Part shown: piece by piece, positions 13,944 to 18,358 of the stretch
How positions within the stretch are numbered: position 1 is the first letter of the stretch
How the letters are laid out: every line of letters starts with the position of its first letter
DNA from: an uncultured Mucilaginibacter sp.
GTDB lineage: Bacteria > Bacteroidota > Bacteroidia > Sphingobacteriales > Sphingobacteriaceae
NCBI RefSeq assembly: GCF_946481715.1
Contig: NZ_CAMLOV010000114.1
Coordinates: forward strand, 1-18,358
Length of the DNA: 18,358 nucleotides
Direction of reading: 5' to 3'
Notes under the pieces: model-generated
Databases searched by the model: none
The model's input: the letters and a program-made list of their open reading frames with translations, nothing else
What the model was told of the DNA's origin: nothing
Translations under genes and position numbers: made by a program

Positions 13944-15086
13944 ATGAATAACATCAACAATAAAAAGATAGCAATTATAGGTGCAGGCCCGGGCGGTTTA
14001 ACTCTTGCGCGCCTCTTGCAAATGAATGGTGCCGACCTGAAGGTTTTTGAACGAGACGCACATAAAGATGCACGCGCCAAGGGTGCCACGCTCGATCTGC
14101 ATGAAGAGTCGGGCCTGGCAGCCCTGGAAACAGCCGGACTGATGGAAGCCTTTTGGGCAAACTTTCGCCCCGGCGCAGATGCCCTGCGGATATCGGACAA
14201 ACACGCCAACCTTTTACACGACGACAAAGACGCACCGCGCGAAAAAACCATACGCCCGGAGATAGACCGCGGGCCGCTGCAAAACATTCTGTTAGATTCT
14301 CTACTGCCCGGCACTGTGGTTTGGGATAGCCAATTCTCCGTTCTTACGCCAAATGGCGCAGGCTGGAATGTAGGATTTAAAAACGGGGAAATTGTTTATG
14401 CCGACCTGGTAATTGCCGCTGATGGCGCCAAATCTAAATTGCGCCCGTACCTTACTCCTATTAAGCCGTTTTACGCCGGTGTTACCGCTATTGAAGGCGC
14501 GGTTTATAATTCGGAGGCGGAAAGCCCCAAAATACATGAGCTGTTAAACGGCGGAAAAATCTTTGCCTTCGGCGATGACAAAACATTGATCGTAAGTTCT
14601 AAAGGTGATGGCAGCCTGGTATTTTATCCCGGTTTTAAATGCGAAGAAGATTGGGTGCGTACATGCGGAATAGATTTTACGGATAAAGCACAGGTGATTG
14701 AATGGTTTAAAACGGGATACGCCGGTTGGGACGAGATATGGCTGGAGCTATTTAAAAACGCCAGTGGCTCCTTTATCCCCCGCCCGCAATACTGCATGCC
14801 ATTGGACCAAATCTGGGACGCCCAACCTCACCTCACCATACTGGGCGACGCCGCCCACCTAATGCCGCCCTACGCCGGCGAAGGCGTAAACATGGCCATG
14901 CTGGATGCGCTGGAGTTATCGCAATGTTTATTGAACAAGGATTACACGGATACGCTTTCTGCCATTTCCGCTTACGAAAGCCAAATGCGCGCAAGGGCTG
15001 CTGAAACTGCGGAACTGACTATGTATTCTACGGCGGCTCTGCACTCTGAAGGGGCGATAGAGTTTATGATGGGGGTGATAGGGTAA
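13944..15086 (+). CDS. Tet(X)-like FAD-dependent monooxygenase
   Basis: The 380-residue cytoplasmic flavoprotein has the group A aromatic monooxygenase layout: FAD dinucleotide motif GAGPGG at 13-18 with Glu36 (VFER) for the ribose, DLVIAADGAKSKLR with the DG motif at 160-161, and the second FAD motif ILGDAAHLMPPYAGEGVN at 299-316 (GD at 301-302). The stretches TLDLHEESG (49-57), PEIDRGPLQNILLDSL (105-120) and GDAAHLMPP resemble closely the tetracycline-inactivating enzyme Tet(X), and length is the same. From memory the similarity is partial, so tetracycline need not be the substrate; it could be an intrinsic chromosomal relative with another aromatic substrate. It is divergent from the ABM protein. 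No transposon genes flank it. Confidence 0.88.
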   Translation: MNNINNKKIAIIGAGPGGLTLARLLQMNGADLKVFERDAHKDARAKGATLDLHEESGLAALETAGLMEAFWANFRPGADALRISDKHANLLHDDKDAPREKTIRPEIDRGPLQNILLDSLLPGTVVWDSQFSVLTPNGAGWNVGFKNGEIVYADLVIAADGAKSKLRPYLTPIKPFYAGVTAIEGAVYNSEAESPKIHELLNGGKIFAFGDDKTLIVSSKGDGSLVFYPGFKCEEDWVRTCGIDFTDKAQVIEWFKTGYAGWDEIWLELFKNASGSFIPRPQYCMPLDQIWDAQPHLTILGDAAHLMPPYAGEGVNMAMLDALELSQCLLNKDYTDTLSAISAYESQMRARAAETAELTMYSTAALHSEGAIEFMMGVIG

Positions 15087-15151
15087 TCAGAAATTATATA
15101 AACAATTTTGGCTCTATAGCATTTTATTAAATACACCAACATATAAATGTT

Positions 15152-15598
15152 ATGAAACTGATATCAAAAGCCATAGCTATAACTTTATTTTTGGCAGTCT
15201 GCGGATCGGCTTCCTATGCGCAAAAGGTGGCGAATTATTTTACAGGCAAGCCCGGCACAAGCACTTACCAGGGCTTATCGTTTTGGGTAACCAATGATAA
15301 GCCTGCGCAAATAAGTTACCGTAGCGGTGTAAACCGCAAAGAAAGCAAAGCAACTTATAATGGCAAAACTACTTACGAGGGTAAAAGCTGTTTTAAGATG
15401 ACCTTACCCGGTAACCAGGTGTTTTACGTTTATCCCTTAGACGAGAAAATGGCTGTGGTTAACGCTGCCACCAAAAAAATAGAAACCTTTACCTGGGAAT
15501 ACGAAGGCCCGACAGACGGCGCAGGCACCTTTTGCCCCGCCTGCACGCATGACGAAATGGAGGCCATGACACTGATGAAGGGAAGTTATTTGAAGTAA
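15152..15598 (+). CDS. Small secreted protein of unknown function
   Basis: The 148-residue product has a signal peptide (MKLISKAIAITLFLAVCGSASYAQ) with cleavage probably after AQ. The mature part is beta-rich: YFTGKPGTSTYQGLSFWVT, KPAQISYRSG and ETFTWEYEG, with a CPAC pair near residues 127-130 (FCPACTHDEME) plus another cysteine (SCFKMTL) that could form disulphides or bind a metal. No family is recognised. It follows the FAD monooxygenase by 65 bases on the same strand. Its upstream region contains TATAGCATTTTATT (15115-15128), identical to a stretch upstream of the secreted-protein gene at 3207. Confidence 0.75.
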   Translation: MKLISKAIAITLFLAVCGSASYAQKVANYFTGKPGTSTYQGLSFWVTNDKPAQISYRSGVNRKESKATYNGKTTYEGKSCFKMTLPGNQVFYVYPLDEKMAVVNAATKKIETFTWEYEGPTDGAGTFCPACTHDEMEAMTLMKGSYLK

Positions 15599-15645
15599 CG
15601 AAAATACATGCCAGTGAAGGGACCGGCAAAGGGGAGGATAGGACG

Positions 15646-16014
15646 TCATAATAAATATCCTTCAATACTTTTGCTGATGATTACATCACCGTCCTCTTCC
15701 GCCGCAATATCCGTCTCATCAACGGGGTCCAAACTGATATAAAAGCCCTTTTCTGTTTTAAAGAATTTATATCGTTCTACATAGTAAAAATGGTGTTCAG
15801 CATTCCAATAAAAGGAATATTCCAGCACGTCTACAAAACGAAGTTTAATTTGTGTCTTAGTCCATCTTTTTGCTTGAATGGAAGTAAAATATACATCTAT
15901 GCACAACCGATAATCTTGATAGGCTATATCAAATTGTGTAACGCTGGCATCATGAATAAAATACGTGCCATGTGTTAACTCAAAAACTTCCTCATCCTTG
16001 TATATTTTCCCCAT
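15646..16014 (-). CDS. Unrecognised 122-residue cytoplasmic protein
   Basis: The product has no signal peptide or membrane helix. It is rich in Tyr, Phe and acidic residues and appears to form a compact mixed fold of alternating strands: VFELTHGTYFIHDASVTQFDI, YRLCIDVYFTSIQAKRW, TQIKLRFVDVLEYSFYW, HHFYYVERYKFF and GFYISLDP, ending in an acidic stretch and IEGYLL. This resembles, in general style, Bacteroidota immunity-type or DUF proteins of similar size, but no toxin partner is adjacent. The ATG at 16014 directly follows the T tract of the gcvP terminator, which leaves no leader unless the promoter lies within the gcvP 3' region. Real gene status is likely from composition, although coding evidence is less strong than for neighbours. 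Confidence 0.6.
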   Translation of the reverse strand: MGKIYKDEEVFELTHGTYFIHDASVTQFDIAYQDYRLCIDVYFTSIQAKRWTKTQIKLRFVDVLEYSFYWNAEHHFYYVERYKFFKTEKGFYISLDPVDETDIAAEEDGDVIISKSIEGYLL

Positions 16015-16038
16015 AAAAAAGGCACCTTAACGGAGCCT
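16015..16038 (-). terminator. Intrinsic terminator of gcvP
   Basis: On the minus strand AGGCTCC and GGTGCCT (one T-T mismatch) pair around GTTAA, followed by six T, 53 bases after the gcvP stop. The T tract ends next to the ATG of the following gene. Confidence 0.75.
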
Positions 16039-16053
16039 CAATTTAATCATTTT

Positions 16054-16087
16054 ATCTGCACATCTGAAATCTATCATCTGCACATCT
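16054..16087. repeat. Direct repeat ATCTGCACATCT, 22-nt spacing
   Basis: Exact 12-base copies at 16054-16065 and 16076-16087 lie between gcvP and its terminator. The TGCACAT core is also present, inverted, in the 16-nt duplication at 13846-13877. Confidence 0.75.
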
Positions 16088-16091
16088 ACCC

Positions 16092-18358
16092 TCACGTTCC
16101 GTATTCCGGCGTTGTTACTTCGCTTTCTTCAAATTCGTAATCGCTTAGCGGCGGGCACGAGCATATTAAGGTCCTGTCGCCATAAGTATCGTTTACACGG
16201 CCTACCGATGGCCAGAATTTGTAAGCAGCTACATAAGGCAGCGGGAAGCCTGCTTTTTGGCGGGTATATGGGTGCTCCCACTCGTTACCGGTAATAACGG
16301 CAGAGGTATGAGGTGCATTTTTCAACGGATTATCTGTTTTATCTGATAGGCCGCTCTCCACATCGGCAATTTCGTGGCGGATGGAGATCATGGCATCGCA
16401 GAAACGGTCAAGCTCGTGCTTTGGTTCCGATTCCGTAGGCTCTATCATCACCGTACCTGCAACCGGGAAGGATACAGTAGGCGCATGGAAACCGTAATCC
16501 ATTAAACGTTTGGCAATATCCACCACTTCGATGCCATAGGCTTTAAACGAGCGGCAATCCAATATCATTTCGTGTGCGCAACGGCCTTTGCTGCCGGTGT
16601 ACAAAACGTTGTAATGTGCCTTAAGGCGGGTCTTAATATAGTTGGCATTCAGGATAGCGTAACGGGTTGCGTTCGTTAAGCCGTGGCCGCCCATCATAGC
16701 GATGTAAGCGTGGGAGATGATGAGGATAGAAGCCGAACCCCATGGCGCAGCCGAAACTGCGTGGATAGCTTTGCCATTATCAATATCAACTACCGCATGG
16801 CCCGGCAAGTATGGCACCAAGTGTTTTGCTACGCCGATTGGGCCCATGCCCGGGCCGCCGCCACCGTGTGGGATACAGAAGGTTTTGTGTAAATTTAAGT
16901 GGCAAACATCCGCACCAATATTAGCGGGACTGGTTAGCCCTACCTGTGCGTTCATGTTGGCGCCATCCATATAAACCTGGCCGCCGTTAGCGTGGATGAT
17001 CTCGCAGATCTCAATAATCGATTCCTCAAACACACCGTGGGTTGATGGGTAAGTCACCATCAGGCAACTTAGTTCATTTTTATATTGCTCGGCGCGGGCA
17101 CGCATGTCTTCTACATCAATGTTGCCGTTGTCGTCGCATTTTACTACCACAATTTTCATCCCGGCCATAGCTGCAGATGCAGGGTTGGTACCGTGCGCCG
17201 ATGAAGGTATCAAAGCGATGTTACGGTGGCCTTCGCCCCTATCGTTGTGGTAAGCGCGGATAACCATTAAGCCTGCGTACTCGCCCTGTGCGCCTGCGTT
17301 TGGCTGCAGGCTCATGGCTGCAAAGCCGGTAATTTCGCTCAGCCATTTGTTCAACTCGTCAAACAATTGCATATAGCCGCCTACCTGGTCGGTTGGTGCA
17401 AAGGGGTGCATTTTGCTGAACTCTGCCCAGGTAACCGGTACCATTTCGGTAGTGGCGTTCAATTTCATGGTGCAACTGCCCAGAGCGATCATAGAGTGGC
17501 AAAGCGAAAGATCTTTTGCCTCCAACGATTTGATGTAACGCAGCATCTCGTGCTCGCTGTGGTGCGAGTTGAATAGTGCGTGGGTTAAGTAAGCCGAGGT
17601 ACGTTGCAGATCAGCAGGTATTACCGACTCTACATTTTCTTTCAGCTCATCAAAATTAGCGTCGGTTAAGGTTTTGCCTTTTACTTTGGCAAAAAAACGA
17701 ACGATGTTTTTCACATCCTCTGGCGAAGTAGTTTCATCTAAAGAGATGGTAACCTCGTTGCCGTTATAATAGAAGTTCGATTCGTTATTTAAAGCTTCTG
17801 AATGGATCGGCCCGGCCAATACGCCCAAGTCAAATTTCAGGGTATCAAAATAAACTTTGTTCAGCTGTTCGTAGCCAAGTTGGTTAAGCGATGAAGCCAG
17901 CAGCACGGTTAAACCGTGGATGCGTTCAGCGATCAACTTAACTCCTTGGGGGCCATGGTATACGGCATACATACCGGCCATAATGGCCAATAGTGCCTGT
18001 GCGGTACAAATGTTTGAGGTTGCTTTATCGCGGCGGATATGCTGCTCGCGGGTTTGCAGAGCCATACGCAGCGCGTAATTGCCTGCCGAATCGATAGTAA
18101 CACCGATGATGCGGCCCGGGATAGCGCGTTTGTATTCTTCCTTAGTTGCAAAATATGCTGCATGCGGGCCTCCAAAACCCATGGGCACACCAAAGCGCTG
18201 GGTGCTACCTACCACAATATCCGCTCCCCATTCGCCCGGAGGGGTCAGCAGGGTAAGGCTCATGATATCGGCAACAACAGTAAGTTTGATGTTTTTTTCA
18301 TGCGGCGTATCTGCAAAGCCTTTATAGTTGTACACCTCGCCATTACCAGCTGGGTATT
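16092..18358 (-). CDS. gcvP: Glycine dehydrogenase (decarboxylating), P protein, 5' end outside the window
   Basis: About 754 residues are present, and the frame stays open to the window edge ([14 protein letters not shown]...), so roughly the first 200 residues of the usual 950-residue single-chain P protein are missing. It is the PLP enzyme of the glycine cleavage system, decarboxylating glycine and passing the aminomethyl group to lipoyl-GcvH. The PLP lysine is in [17 protein letters not shown], its codon at 16884-16886. Other family segments are [63 protein letters not shown] and [14 protein letters not shown]. The C-terminal half follows the N-terminal half without a break, so the single-subunit form is present. 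No gcvT or gcvH is nearby. Confidence 0.97.
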   Translation of the reverse strand, partial: YPAGNGEVYNYKGFADTPHEKNIKLTVVADIMSLTLLTPPGEWGADIVVGSTQRFGVPMGFGGPHAAYFATKEEYKRAIPGRIIGVTIDSAGNYALRMALQTREQHIRRDKATSNICTAQALLAIMAGMYAVYHGPQGVKLIAERIHGLTVLLASSLNQLGYEQLNKVYFDTLKFDLGVLAGPIHSEALNNESNFYYNGNEVTISLDETTSPEDVKNIVRFFAKVKGKTLTDANFDELKENVESVIPADLQRTSAYLTHALFNSHHSEHEMLRYIKSLEAKDLSLCHSMIALGSCTMKLNATTEMVPVTWAEFSKMHPFAPTDQVGGYMQLFDELNKWLSEITGFAAMSLQPNAGAQGEYAGLMVIRAYHNDRGEGHRNIALIPSSAHGTNPASAAMAGMKIVVVKCDDNGNIDVEDMRARAEQYKNELSCLMVTYPSTHGVFEESIIEICEIIHANGGQVYMDGANMNAQVGLTSPANIGADVCHLNLHKTFCIPHGGGGPGMGPIGVAKHLVPYLPGHAVVDIDNGKAIHAVSAAPWGSASILIISHAYIAMMGGHGLTNATRYAILNANYIKTRLKAHYNVLYTGSKGRCAHEMILDCRSFKAYGIEVVDIAKRLMDYGFHAPTVSFPVAGTVMIEPTESEPKHELDRFCDAMISIRHEIADVESGLSDKTDNPLKNAPHTSAVITGNEWEHPYTRQKAGFPLPYVAAYKFWPSVGRVNDTYGDRTLICSCPPLSDYEFEESEVTTPEYGT

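Overview
The window looks like ordinary chromosomal DNA from a Bacteroidota bacterium, most likely a Sphingobacteriaceae member close to Mucilaginibacter or Pedobacter. That placement is an inference from gene content (enoyl reductase of Bacteroidota type, secreted proteins with signal peptides ending in AQ, BlaI with an M56 peptidase, a Tet(X)-like monooxygenase), from several matches to the Bacteroidota TAnnTTTG promoter box, and from weak Shine-Dalgarno usage. No rRNA, tRNA, CRISPR array, insertion sequence or phage gene was seen.

Layout. Bases 1-2010 (+) hold a likely operon: the end of a polytopic membrane protein, a small two-helix membrane protein, an ECF sigma factor with a TTG start touching the previous stop, and a membrane protein that may be its partner. 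Bases 2045-5955 hold exported proteins: a carboxypeptidase-regulatory-domain protein (-), a small secreted protein (+), a large secreted alpha/beta-hydrolase esterase (-) and a small lipoprotein (+) followed by an intrinsic terminator. Bases 6381-9181 carry fabI (-) and recN (-), two core genes. Bases 9316-11802 carry a blaI/blaR1-like pair (-) with a clear dyad operator over the blaI promoter. Bases 11984-13163 hold a metallo-beta-lactamase-fold hydrolase (+) and a single-domain response regulator (-) that overlap tail to tail. Bases 13526-15598 hold an ABM-type small monooxygenase (-), a Tet(X)-like FAD monooxygenase (+) and a secreted protein (+). The right edge has an unrecognised 122-residue protein (-) and the 3' four-fifths of gcvP (-), which runs out of the window.

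The most unusual signal is in the gaps, not the genes. Several intergenic regions each hold a short-period, imperfect tandem array, and almost every one has its own period and core: about 10 nt (TGTACGAAAC, 6188-6310), exactly 9 nt (RRGTTRGAA, 7235-7297, directly upstream of the fabI -7 box), exactly 7 nt (AATCCTA, 11380-11428, filling the blaI-blaR1 gap), about 8 nt (ATTCGTG, 13483-13537, over a stop codon), 16 nt (13846-13877) and 22 nt (16054-16087, the last two sharing TGCACAT). The 10-nt array shares its heptamer with the BlaI-type operator at 11825-11842. The M56 protein also has a regular 23-residue repeat in place of a penicillin-sensor domain.
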